This document shows, piece by piece, positions 38,540 through 50,146 of a stretch of 64,000 nucleotides of DNA. Both the position numbers and the translations under genes were made by a program. The DNA is from Protonemura montana (taxonomy: Eukaryota; Arthropoda; Insecta; Plecoptera; Nemouridae). The stretch is taken from positions 7,759,201 to 7,823,200 of the forward strand of contig OX387607.1 in the NCBI GenBank assembly GCA_947568835.1, read 5' to 3'. The notes under the pieces were generated by a model. The model ran no database searches. It was not told the origin of the DNA and worked only from the letters and a program-made list of their open reading frames with translations. Numbering within the stretch: the stretch's first letter is position 1; each line of letters starts with the position of its first letter.

Positions 38540-38681
38540 GTTAATCCTTTCATCTCGTGATGCTCTTCGACATAAGGAGGCTACGTGCCGACACCGGTTT
38601 TCCCCTCCTCCCGTCAAGGCTAGGTGAGGTTCATCACTATCATCATCCACAGACGCCTTCAGACCAGTGCGTCGTTAAACA
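38460..38681 (+). mobile_element. 5S-derived SINE, 5'-truncated copy F with G-run expansion
   Basis: It begins in the body (ACTCCTGTTGTTTGCGTTGT). Where other copies read CCGTCCTTCGGAAGGGACG, this copy has CCGTCCAT followed by 40 G at 38498-38537 and then ACGTTAA. It continues with CTACGTGCCGACACCGGTTT, a CATCATC stretch and the tail CCAGTGCGTCGTTAAAC ending near 38681. The 5S head is absent. Confidence 0.82.
38498..38537. repeat. Poly-G tract (40 nt) inside a SINE
   Basis: The longest homopolymer in the window. It sits exactly at the short GGG of the SINE body. Confidence 0.95.
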
Positions 38682-39310
38682 GGGGGGTAAGGGGGGGCTA
38701 GGATCTAGACAGAGTGTGAGCAAGGAATTGAAAAGCGTTTAAAATGAGCAATTGAGGGCACATAATCATCTCAAGCAATTAACAGCCCGGAAAACCCCAT
38801 CAGTGGTTCAAAGGTCATGCATAAATCATGTTCCACGCAAAAAAATATTCACCCAAAAGTGATTTAATGTTGAAGACCATTTTCCGGTCAGAGAAATTAT
38901 TTAACTTGGAAAGCATAACAAATTAAGAAGCTACGAAAGTCCAAAAACACCCAAAATAAGCCTCAAAACCTTGCGATTTCCACAAAAAAAAAGTTCTTAT
39001 TACAGGAACAAGAGTTTGTTCTGGCTTTAACCATGGCTTTAGCCATAGCAGCGGGGAGAGGTAGGGAGGACATAGTTCTATTATATTTTTCCGACGCCAG
39101 GGTCTTTCTGCAGGCGTCGCGGCGCGCCACTGCACTACGTCTGTGCGAACGCATCGCGGATGTCGCGCCGTCGAGATATGCGTCTGCTACGCCGGACATT
39201 CTTCCCCCGAGGAATTCTGTTCATGGATGTGCGAAGAAGACGTGGCCAGACAGCTGAGACCTTATCCCGGTAGTAAAAATAGGGAGCGGGAAATGCCGGT
39301 CTCTGCAGTT

Positions 39311-39565
39311 ATAGAGTATCCCAAAAACACAGGTGCAACGATTTCTAACAATCGGTACACGCATTTTTGGAAAACGATATTTGCCTTTGGAACATGTTTG
39401 CGGTCAGATATGATTGATTGGGCAGCTTTGTGTAGCCCCAGAGCGTCCATTGCATTTTCATTACAGGTGTTGACCAATGGGAAAAGGTGGGATTAGGCAC
39501 GAGTTGAAATTTTGACATCTAACGGGATTACCACGAGTCGAACAAAGACATTACATATTGGCAAT
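39311..39565 (+). repeat. Unclassified interspersed repeat, family 3, copy 1
   Basis: It pairs with 43261-43505. Shared blocks are GAGTATCCCAAAAAC / GTGTATCCGAAAAAC, CTAACAATC, GATTGATTGGGC / GTGATTGACTGGGC, CATTGCATTTTCATTACAGG / GCAATGCAATTACATTTCTG, and TTTTGACATCTAAC / TTTTGTCACCTAAC. No coding capacity was seen. Confidence 0.5.
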
Positions 39566-39689
39566 TGAAAACATTACAATTAAAGCACCCGAGTTATTGG
39601 GATGCACCATGCACATACTGTCTCTGCAGAGGCGACGGGAGTGAGCATACATTGAACAAGCTTGTTCAGAGTCAAAGCGTTTGACAAAA

Positions 39690-39968
39690 TCCCATATTTT
39701 TGAGTTAAAATATTTTAACTTTGTTATTTCCCGCAGATTAGACGCATTTGAGTCTGGATTGCGCTCAAATATCTTGATTGATACAAACTTTTGATATTCA
39801 TTTACTGATATGTTGAGTCGTAATGTCTGTAGTTTTTAGAGTTGTTAGCAAGAACGACCACAAGCGCCATCGGGTGGAAACTACCGTTACCACTTGTTGC
39901 TAGCTCGTTTACTCAGTAGAACGTTTAACATCAGCGCTGGAACTCTGGCTTAACCTATAAACCCAACG
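39690..39968 (-). mobile_element. MITE-like element, family 2, copy 3
   Basis: The reverse complement aligns with 9399-9800 and 23603-23973. The outer end on plus is GTTTAACATCAGCGCTGGAA (39923-39942) followed by TATAAACCCAAC. Internal blocks are CGCCATCGGGTGGAAAC and TTATTTCCCGCAGATTA. The far end appears truncated. Confidence 0.58.
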
Positions 39969-41334
39969 GCTAGACGGAGGACAATCGCACTAAAAACCCT
40001 TAACCGGAGCGTAAAATACAACGACTGCAAGCGATTCTCCATTTTATAGTTTTAACCCAGACGTAGAGCCTGTTTTCCCTTCGTTAGAACGTAAGTGATT
40101 TTCCTGGAATATCTATTCCTCGATGCTGGTATTGTATGGGCTGTTGAAGATTGCAGAATTAAGAAACTCTGTCAGGTGATCTCAGCATATCGATAGCTCC
40201 CACACGTTGAATCTAGAGGACCTCGTCACGGTTGGTTGTATTTTCGATATCCTTAATTAGAGACAAATAGGGGTTTGTTTAAAAAAATATATATATTTAA
40301 ATCCAAGACATTTAAAACTTTAGTAAAGCGATAAAAATCAACATATCGGCAACAAGGTCTGAATGAGTGGCATCCTGCAGCCCCAAGGAGTCGAGCTGAG
40401 AACGTCATGTCCGGGAAACCACACGCAGGGACAAATCCACGAGGAAAAACTGCACGTAAAAAAATATCCTGATTTGCGCAGATTACTCAGCAATTATTAT
40501 TAATAGCATAATATAATGTCAATGTGATATATTCTGTTTGGCTTCTATTACATTGGGTTCTGAAATAAAGCTGTAACTAAAAATTGCGCATCATAATTTA
40601 AGTGTTAGATATTTTTTTCATGAACAAGCCTTAAGGTACTGTAAAAGTTAAATAAATGAAAAATAATTTAAATCCCAATAAAACACTCATAAAAACAAGA
40701 AGCGCCAATTTTTGGGAGGTCATTAACGTTCCAGATACTAAATGTAAATCTTATTTTTCAATTGTAAATAATTGTAACATAATGAAAAACATTGCCACAG
40801 GGGATACAATTTGAGATAATATCACAATCCCGGTATTCCAACAACAGAAACAAAACGACAAACCCTCAACAATGTTAATTGTTTTATTTACCATCTTCGA
40901 AACAACAGACTCGTAAAAAAATAGCCAACAGCAAATATATATATAAAAAAAAACACATGCACTGCATGGACAAGGCAAACCAATAACCAGCCACAAATCA
41001 ACGACCGGCGACCGTCGCAATAACAAGTTAATTAAAGCGCAACAAGTAATTGCTTCACTCAATCAACTGGTAGCTGTCACAATAAAACGTAATACCGTTG
41101 AGTCAACGGTAATACTACACTCAGCAAGTACCATCGGCTAGACGGCAATAATAGTATCTTGCTAAGACATCGTCACATACCGTAGCATACACGAGAATAA
41201 TAAAAACATCCTAACAAATCATAAATAGCATTTCAAAATGGCTGCATCACCTAGGCTAGGTGCAAATTATCATTCGTTGACTCTAAATGTGAGTGCTGGC
41301 AAACCGTCGAGTGTATATAAATAGGAATGTAGCA

Positions 41335-41430
41335 ACTTGAGAATATGATATCGATATTCAATATCCATATAATATCGATATATCGATTATATGTTGAAGT
41401 ATTGATAAATCGATATATTGAAATACAGAC
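41335..41430. repeat. AT-rich palindromic stretch
   Basis: Clustered GATATCGATAT, ATATCGATAT and AAATCGATATAT words make several overlapping palindromes just upstream of SINE copy G. Confidence 0.6.
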
Positions 41431-41627
41431 ATTTGTATACACATGAATGATCTGATATTGATGTTGACGTCAAATAGTGAAGTCTAGATTATTTGTAAAT
41501 TGTCATATTACAATCTTTAAATATAATTCTTACATCATTAACTTATGAGTGTCACATGCTACTTGCAGTTATTCAATTGCAGACAATAAAGTATATCGAT
41601 ATGCCGACTTATATCGGGTTTGTAAAA

Positions 41628-42178
41628 TACAGACCGAATGGTTGGGCGTGTTGGAAACACCGGTTCTCGTGAGAACACCGGTTCTCGTGAGAACACCGGT
41701 TCTCGTGAGAACACCGGTTCTCGTGAGAACACCGGTTCTCGTGAGAACACCGGTTCTCGTGAGAACACCGATTCTCGTGAGATCACCGAAGTTAAGCAAC
41801 ACTGCGCTAGGTCAGGTATTGTATGGGTGACCATCATACACATGACCAGTTCTGTTCGGTAGAGAGGTTGGAGGGATGAAAATTAGTATAGCGACTTCAC
41901 TCGCCTTGCTTATCAACCTCTCGACAGCATGCATTTGTGCTGTTTGAGTTGTACCGTCCTTCGGACGGGACGTTAAGTCGGTGGTGCCCTTAGTGCTCTT
42001 CGACAGGAGTAGGCTACGTGCCGGCACCGGGTTTCCTCTCCTTCCTTTCTAGGCTAGGTTAGGTTCATCATTATCCTCTTTATCATCCACTCATTCACCG
42101 ACGCTATTAGACTAGTGCCGCATGGCCAGACGTCAAAACAGTGCGTCGTTAAACACCACAAATAATAATAATAATAAT
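41628..42178 (+). mobile_element. 5S-derived SINE copy G, with an expanded head and AAT tail
   Basis: The head starts near 41632 (GACCGAATGGTTGGGCGTGT). It is interrupted by seven units of an 18-bp sequence (41655-41780) and resumes at ATCACCGAAGTTAAGCAACA (41782-41801; box A) and GTATGGGTGACCATCATACA (41820-41839; box C). The body holds CTTATCAACCTCTCGACAGC and ACCGTCCTTCGGACGGGACG. The tail AACAGTGCGTCGTTAAACAC is followed by (AAT)n to 42178. This is one of the best-kept copies, and the simple-repeat tail is typical of retroposed elements. Confidence 0.92.
41655..41780 (+). repeat. 18-bp tandem repeat, 7 units, within the SINE head
   Basis: The unit is GAACACCGGTTCTCGTGA. The first unit begins AAAC and the last has ATTC in place of GTTC. 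Each junction forms GAGAAC-ACCG-GTTCTC, a 6-bp stem with a 4-base loop. Unexpanded copies carry one such unit, so the array grew from 5S-derived sequence just before box A. The open frames through it on both strands are repeat artefacts. Confidence 0.96.
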
Positions 42179-42302
42179 CTAAAATTCAGCAAGATGGCCG
42201 ACCTCACAGCCTCTGTCAAGCACAGCCATCTTGAGTTCGTTTTCGGTAGAAGGCAGTGTGAAAAAGCATGTTAACCCTGAAATTGCTTAACGCAGTATGA
42301 TT

Positions 42303-42446
42303 GGTTTATTTGTGATGTTTAACGACGCGATGTTTTGACAACAAGCTTTGTGGCGCTAGTCTAATGGCGTCGATGAATGATGAACATAACATAGTCTAGG
42401 GGAATGAGGGGAAATGCCGGCATGTAACCTGCTTCTGTCGATGCGA
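42303..42446 (-). mobile_element. 5S-derived SINE, 3' fragment (copy H)
   Basis: On plus it begins GTGATGTTTAACGACGCGAT and continues with TAATGGCGTCGATGAATGAT, CATAGTCTAGGGGAATGAGG, and CCTGCTTCTGTCGATGCGAC, then stops. It lies tail to tail with copy G, about 125 bp away. Confidence 0.75.
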
Positions 42447-43260
42447 CTTTTAGCGCATTCACCCACATTCTTTAACAAGAATGTCTACTTTATATTTCAC
42501 TTAGTTTATGTCCGTACCTACTGACAGCATACAATACAGATCTACACGCAAAACAACTGAAGTTGGTTGGTTTTCAGCTAGGCTGCAAGAGTCAAAAGGG
42601 ACTATCAATTAAATAACCTATGGTAGGTTCTTTTATCGATGCTAGGACCCGCCACCAAAGACCACCCGCCACCTTTTCAATTATCATATCCAAGTCTTTA
42701 CATTATTACTAATTTCCTCCGAGGTATAAATTTAATAAAAATTAGGTGTCCCTGCAGGCTCAGTTTCAGGTGGCAATCTCATATTATAATTATCAATAAC
42801 TTGTAAATCAACTTACGAAAATGTCATCATATGTTTTACACAATATCCTCATATGACAATAAACGTTTGAAAAGACGCCATTTATCGCCCACAGGTTATC
42901 AAACAAAAGAAGACTCCTTTCAAGGTCGAGTCAAAATGTGCCGTCGTATCCAACCGGGACTCTACTACGTATGTATTCCGAAATGTACTTGCGAACGTTA
43001 GAAAACATGTCGCAGTAGCGACGTACGGTATCATTCACGGCACCGCTGAAAGCCAGCGGCCTTCTATCACGTGTACGGCACGTGATGTGTGCGACTACGA
43101 GCTCATATTGTCTAGTATTGTGCTCAGCTGAAGGTGTAGTAGAGTGACATGTTGTTGTCAAAGAAGCCGCCGTCTTGCTTTGAACACTGAGCTGCGTACG
43201 ACGAGAAAAAAAATGCGTGGTGAAAATTGGACATTAATTCATGTCATCACATAGCGTGTA

Positions 43261-43505
43261 ATAGTGTATCCGAAAAACTACGATGCATTCATTACTAACA
43301 ATCAGCGTTTGTTCATTTAATAGGAGTCAATGTTTACCTCTGAAATATGTAAGCTGTCAGAAGTGATTGACTGGGCTTCATTGTCGAATGTATTGCAATG
43401 CAATTACATTTCTGGTAAGATGATCGAGTCAAAGCGCATTGAAATATTGTTAGGTTTTGTCACCTAACAAGATAAATAAAATCGAACAAACAATACTAAT
43501 TGCCG
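43261..43505 (+). repeat. Unclassified interspersed repeat, family 3, copy 2
   Basis: It aligns with 39311-39565 in the same orientation (blocks listed there). Divergence is considerable, so it is an old pair. Confidence 0.48.
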
Positions 43506-43874
43506 TATGACAACTTGAAATCTCAATGCACTTGAGTTTTTTAGGCGTATCTTACTATGAATTAATTGGGAATTCCTAGTTGCGTAGCATAGCTGTACAA
43601 TTGTTTGACGAGGTGTCACTGTTTACAGATTGAGTAGGTGATACTGCCAGGGCGGTAATTTTGGTGTTCTCTCGATAGATAAAGTTTATTTGTTACAAGA
43701 AACCCGGAGTCTGCGTCAATAGGTAGAGCACCAATTCAGGTTCTTAAAATTCTTTCGAAAATTCTTTCGCCGAATTCATGTTCACAGGTAGTAGGTGAAA
43801 CTAAAGGCGAGGTGTGTTAGACCAGCTTAAACGAATGCGATCAGTAATATTAGCTATACGCTATTAGCACAGAA

Positions 43875-44180
43875 GGGATCGGTTTTTTAGAAACACCGGT
43901 TCTGCTAAGTTCACCGAAGTTAAGCTACACACCATTGGGTTTAATATTGGATGGGTGACCATCATACTCATGATCACTTGCCTTGCTTCTAACAATAGCA
44001 TTGATCAGTGGAAGGATCATACTGCTAGAGTACTGCCTGAGGAAGAGAAAGGAAGAGTACTGCCGTAGCTTGGTGTACTTCAACAGGAGAACAATGCTTG
44101 CCAGCACCGACTTCTAGGCTAGGTTACGTTCGTCACAACAATTCTCACATTCAACGACCAGTGCCATTGGTCCGGTTCTA
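43875..44180 (+). mobile_element. 5S-derived SINE, copy I with internal deletion
   Basis: The head is well kept: AGAAACACCGGTTCTGCTAA, CACCGAAGTTAAGCTACACA, and TGGATGGGTGACCATCATAC (43948-43967). About 100 bp of the body is missing or scrambled. It resumes at CAACAGGAGAACAATGCTTG and GACTTCTAGGCTAGGTTACG, and ends near a decayed tail. Confidence 0.78.
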
Positions 44181-46955
44181 CTTATCAAGCATCTTCAAAC
44201 TCTCTAACAAAATCAATCAATCAAGATCAATGCAACTTATCACTTGAGTAGATAGTAACAGCAAAACAAAACATAGTTTCTGCTGGCTCGTGTGTTTTTG
44301 CTCTCAGTCGGTGTTTGTTTGTCACACTTAGCAGATTTTTTCGTAACACAAGAGTGCGACCATGAATCACAGTTCGAAAATAAACACGTCTACGCACTAC
44401 GCATAAAGTGTTGGATATGAGGAAAAAGGCGCTCTTGTTCGTCCCTAGTCGTGCCGAGTCTTAAGGGCGTTGCACCTAGATGCAATGTATAAGGGGAAAT
44501 GAGACACTCTCATATTTTTTTAATTTCCTCTCTGTCTACCAGTGTAACACAAATGCATAGGTTGCGGATTGTTTTGGTTTGACGCATGCACGTCGAGCTA
44601 TATTACTGGGTTTCCTATAGATCTTATCGTCGACGTCGACCAAGAATAAGATGCGTGGAATTTGAAATTTCAATATTTTTTATGAAGCCAATCGATTGGT
44701 CTCATTGCACAGATAAACCTCGGTGTTCGTTTAAAACTGAGGGATGCAAATAGGACCGTACAGAGAGGATCAAAGTTCGCCAAAGTTGTCAACAACCCGC
44801 TCAGCCGGCCGAGCTTTTTTCTTCATCACCACAGACACATACATTCATTTATAACAAGTCTCGAATTGAAGGCAGAGATTTTTAGTCTAGGATCGAGTTA
44901 CGTGCAGGTATTGGTTGTGTGGGATAAATGAAAATGCCAATTAATTGATAAAAAAACACTTTCACCAGGTAATTGAAAATTTGGACCACACTTCAATCAC
45001 AACATTCCACGTGCTTAGTGGTATTAAATTTCCAAGGAACAGCCAAGAATTACTAACATTTGACTACAGTAACTAGAGAACGGTGTTGGCTATATTGTAT
45101 ACAAAATTTGTTTCCCAATCCTTTGTCATAACTTCTAAAAAAGGGCTGAAATCCAAAACTTTTTTTCACTTCCAAAAACCACGTTAAAATGCGTTCATCT
45201 CAGTGTGATTTTTCTAAAAATTGTTCTTGGAGAATTCCCATTCTGCAAATGTTGTAAACTTCCAGATTCCATTAAAAAACTGGGTAGGTACTGTTGTTTT
45301 CATTCTTAAACATAGCGTTTGTCTACAACGCAACGCCCTCACCTGAAATTATTTTGTTACTGAAACTATTATGTTACCAAAATTGGCAACAATAACCAAC
45401 CTCCTACAATGAGATCAAAAATTGGTAGCCAAGGAGATTCAGCGAATTGACAGAGCTATCTGCTATCTTATGTTACCACGGATTAAGCTGGTAAACCCTT
45501 TTGCTATTCGGTTACTGCCTAACAAGTAGCAATCAAATTCAAACGCACTGTAAAAAAAAATCTCCACCATTTTTTTTTGTCTCTTATCAGTGCAAATTTC
45601 CTTTTACATCTTCACATTGTATATTCCCCACCTTACATTTTTCAGGGTTGGGTAGTCAATATCTAGCTTACTTTAAGAGATTTTGAAGCCATGTGAAGTT
45701 GACATTTATTTTTTGTTAGCCCTACTGCGTACTGCACTCCTACCATTGAATTTATAGGTATACCAACAAACGCAATGCTCCTTAACAACCTAAACGAATA
45801 AACAGGGCAGTGTGACCCAACATTCTGCAAACAACGACCCTCTTCGCTACACCAGCAAAGAAAACAGGACGCACATATTGTAGCAGAGGAAAAGTAACGA
45901 GAGAAAAGTGACATCAACCGGAAAAGCGACGTAGTACATAAACCAAAGCGTCTCGACTTGACAAGATTTGTGCGCTACAGTGCAGTAACTAGAGCAAGAG
46001 AGTGCTAGAGAGAGTATCGGATGCTGAGATGATGAAGATGCTCATTTAGAATGTGTGCTCGACACACGCATACCCAAAACACACACACAAGGCTATTATG
46101 TCATGTGTCTGTGTCTGAGCAAGAGAGAGAGAGGGTGGTTCATTGAACCCGCAGTGCCTCTAAATTAGATATAGGGTACTAAATGGAGTCGGTAAGTGTT
46201 TCTCTCTGTTTGTGTGACAGATAAGAAAAAAAAGTACGGGATGTCATCTAGTATTGAAGAGACGAGGTGCACGGACATGTGTGTTTATGAGGACAAATTG
46301 CAAAGTTGCATTGGAACAGATTAGATAATGGTGGTTGCATTATGCAATTGCCTGAGTACCTAGAGAAGGACCGGGTCTTTACACGTGGCTAACTTTACCG
46401 TCGTAAATTGGCGAGATCATAGGTCGATATTTGAACGCATACATTCTCGGCAAAGTTCAGCTTGCATGGAAATAGAAACAGACGATGATGTAACGCGAAT
46501 AACAATAATATAACCGTCGAGAAGTTTATTACAACGAGTACAGGACCACACACATTGAGAGTCCCATAAGAGTTTTCATTGCAATTACTCGTACAATTGT
46601 ACTACTCGTCAATTTATAATTGGATACCAAAATGTGCGTCAGTTGATAATTGAGTTATCTTTGCTACCCTTTGATGTTTAATTCCCACTTTGGACTTTCT
46701 AATCAATGGTTTATTATTACCGCTCATTGTCATTTGTGCAACTCGAAGAAATTCTGAAATGGTTCCTCCAACGAATAGATTCGAAATTTTACCAAAAAGC
46801 AACAGCTATCAAACCGCTGGGGTCGGATCCACATTTGGGGATAAAGTTGTTATAACCACGGTATCAACCCCTCAAGAGCTGGAAAAACCTTCTGAGATTT
46901 TAAGAAAAACAATTTGAAATGGGTTTTGAATGCTAAGTAAAGGGCAATTAAATTT

Positions 46956-46992
46956 CCCGACGTTTCGTAACATGTACTAGTTACTTCTTCAA
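46956..46992 (-). ncRNA. Hammerhead-ribozyme-like relic
   Basis: The minus strand reads TTGAAGA, then a 5-bp stem GTAAC/GTTAC with an 8-base loop, then GAAAC and GTCGGG. This resembles CUGANGA - stem II - GAAA of hammerhead ribozymes. The first core base is T where C is required, and no paired cleavage site is visible, so it is probably inactive or coincidental. A second CCTTGAAGAAGTA lies inverted at 47014-47026. Confidence 0.3.
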
Positions 46993-47024
46993 GGGTTAGA
47001 GCAGTCCTTATATCCTTGAAGAAG

Positions 47025-47043
47025 TATATATATATATATATAT
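47025..47043. repeat. (TA)n microsatellite
   Basis: About nine TA units. Confidence 0.9.
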
Positions 47044-47575
47044 CTCAGATCCTTTCAGATTCGAAAGGGAAATAGTTAAGTAGGTAAGTTGTATGATTGA
47101 TTTAGATTTGCATGGAGTCAAGGCAAAGTTCTTAATTGGAAAAAAATGGGTGTAAAAGTTGGTTATTTTTGTTCCGGTATACCAAGCCAGTCTTGCATCT
47201 GTCAAACGTAAATATAACAGTACCGTACATGTTACAAAGATGACATGCAAAACCCAATTTCAAATATAGCTTCAAAAACCTAACAAAAGAGCCCGCGAAT
47301 TTCGAGCAATATCGTTGCCGGAAATGTTCTGTACACCTCCTCCTCGTGGTGTTATCGATTGCTGCTTATCAAGCCACCCTTCCATAGACAGTAGACACCA
47401 CACGTTGAAGTAATGCAATACACCCCCGCGGTACAGGCAGTGAAGAGTCGCTGGGTTTTCATTTCAATGGCGCCGCCAAAAATCCACTTCCTAGGCTAGT
47501 TAGCTGAATGTGTGGGTCTCCGCTTATCGTGACGTGAGACTCAAACGTCGTTCAAAGATTTTGGAATCAATTACC

Positions 47576-47598
47576 AAAAAAAAAAAAAAAAAAAAAAA
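47576..47598. repeat. Poly-A tract (23 nt)
   Basis: Uninterrupted A run. No retroposed gene or element is recognisable before it. Confidence 0.9.
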
Positions 47599-50146
47599 CA
47601 GGGAAAAACAGCTATATACGAAATCCGTCAGGTGGGCACAGAGCTCAGTATGATAAATTTGAGAAAATAATTATAAGTTTTGGCTAAAGAACCACGAACA
47701 GATTTGTAAACCAAGATTGAGGACTGAAGAGCTACAAATCGGTCTAAACTCACCGTACCTATCAAGTTACACGATCATTTCAGCAAAAAGAAATCGGCCG
47801 AATAAGATCTCTGTCCGGTATCTCGCACGGCACGCCACTGGATTGCAACCCCGTCGTAGCAGCAGCCGCCGCCGCTGCATGCCTTCCGTCTGTCGCACTT
47901 TACCTATTGTCGTCGTATTGTTATTTATAATTACGGGTCTCCGCACACAGACTGCTCGCTAGCGGCTGGTAATGACACACATAATGTGCCGCTAGCGATA
48001 TTATGAACGAAGCCCACGAAGGATGCAAAAAAAAACTGCGCTTTAGAAAATTTGCGGGGAAACTTAGCAATAAAGGCACCAGTTTTTAGGTCTTTCTTTA
48101 GTGGTTATATTTTAATTCGTGTGCCTTTTCGTAATATCGCATCTCATTGTTAAATAAAAGGGGGAGCTCGATCAAAAGTCAGGAGGTTTACAAACATTTG
48201 TAATCTACCGGTGTGTGCGAATTGGTCTAACGTTTTTTTTTGCACCGGCTTTTTTACGGTTCGGTAATATTCCTATTTTTTTTTTGTTTTTATCTTTCGC
48301 CGAGTTCTTTTATTTGGACAGGCGATCGTAGCGAGAAGAGTTATGACGTCGCTCTTGATTTCTATTCCCAACAACACGAGATAACACGCTTGCTGGGGAA
48401 TCTGCTGTTTTCGCCGGGAAACGTCGGCGGCCAGTAGCAATCGCGGCTCGAAAAATACGACTTCGCATTATTCTCGGATCCAAGCTCACAAGCCCGTGAA
48501 GAGCAACACAAAAAGCTGGCCGAGAGATGATCAACAACCGTGTTGTTTTCGTCGGAGATCGCTAAGGAGGGTTGTTTTGCAGGAAAATAACAAGTGATTA
48601 CAACTTGTGTGCTATATCATGGCCATGCGCTATGCTTCTAACAATGGATTTAAAAACAGGTCACTCACACTTTGTTTTTGTGTCTCGTGTGCAATCTCCT
48701 GCGACAATAACACTGTGACGCAATGAGGAAAATGCTCGTTAAATTGCTGCAGATAGTAGAGGAAAGCAGGTCGCACCGGCCGGCGAGTTGAAACTGCAAC
48801 TAACCAAGACTTGCTAGTGTTGTTTACGACTGACGAGGATTTGCTAAGAAGAGTGAGAGAGGCCGAGCGATGTTTTCGAAGTGCGACGCCTTGCGAGGGT
48901 GGCGGCGGACTTTAAGAGGATGACAGCCGAGGAAAACAACATCTCTGCATCGCAGCCAACTTGAGTCGGTTGGTTGGGTGTTTACTTAGGTCGGTGCCGA
49001 CTTCAGATAGAGAAAGAGGTCGCAATACGCAGAGGATGCGACAGATGAAGCAGAGATCCGTGCGAATGATTTATCGAGCTAGACCGATTGGTCGATTGAT
49101 AAATTGTTGTTTTTCTCTGACTGTCCGCTCGAATGTGTTTGTTCGGGAGGGGTGGGGGGAGGGATGCAATTTGATCGGGAAGCTCACCTCGACAAAGTCC
49201 AATGATTGATTCGCGCATGAATTAGACATTTTCTTCTGCCCATACGAAGAGATGAATCAGTCATCGTTAGCGTTGGCTTACGCTAGCGAGCATACCCACA
49301 CACTAACAGCATACCAACTAGTTCAGTGGCCCTGATCCCAAATGCAGACTAGGTACATTACAATTTTAAAATAATTATAAAATAATAATTGCCTGTCGAT
49401 TGACTATGTTGGGGGCCGTTTGCCGTTTAGAATCCATAATGGGGACATTTTGAGAGCAAATACAGTCGGGCAGTCCATAACTCAAGACACTGTTTTCGAT
49501 TTCATATCCTAATTAGGAAGCACGTGCAGAAGTTGTCAATCAAAGTAACTAGACAGCTTGAACAAGCTCTTCTCGCAACTTTCCAAATACTACAGATTTA
49601 TGAGTTGGCATTGTGACAGTCTAAAACAGATTAAACGCAACTGAAGAATAATGCGAACTCGTATTTTCGGGTATTGCGAATTACAATTCGCAAGTGCAAA
49701 GGCAGACTCGAGCCAGTCATAACACGGCAGCGTGCAGGGTTGAAACTCACCAATATGTCCTCGTAAATAATCCTAGAGCGAAAATACACTGTTGTAAATA
49801 CACGTACACGTAATGTCAGACATTTTTACTTCATAAACACTATGAGTTATGCCATGTAAACACTGTAAAACCGTAACCAAACATTAATTTCAACATTCTC
49901 AGCAACAACACCTACTCTGCGCTGCCATATTGGAAACACTGGCCCAAAAAGACGGAAGCGTCAGTAGCGCTTGGCGCTAGTTATCGGTCATAGTCGGTAC
50001 TGCAAATTACGTCTTGACAGGTGGCCCAATGAAGGTCCCAGTCCCAGCTGTCAATTGCGTAATCTTGAGTTAATCTAATTAAATAATCACTAGGCTGAAT
50101 ACAATATCAATTGGAATTCTATCTTCACTGAGTTCAAGGCTTCAGG

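Larger units (their letters stand above)
37723..50146. other. Intergenic region between Harbinger and CDIPT
   Basis: About 12.4 kb without a recognisable gene. It holds SINE copies F, G, H and I, a family 2 MITE (39690-39968), a pair of family 3 repeats (39311-39565, 43261-43505), an AT-rich ATCGAT-palindrome stretch (41335-41430), a (TA)n run, a poly-A run and a hammerhead-like motif. GC-rich patches at 38280-38410 and 47820-49200 could be first exons or promoters of unseen transcripts. All open frames are short and match nothing known. Confidence 0.4.

Noticed and set aside
41655-41780. Regular short repeats resembling a CRISPR array
   Set aside because: Units are contiguous with no spacers, lie inside a SINE, and the genome is eukaryotic.
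47576-47598. Poly-A run as the end of a processed pseudogene
   Set aside because: No coding or repeat sequence was recognised upstream and no target duplication was found.
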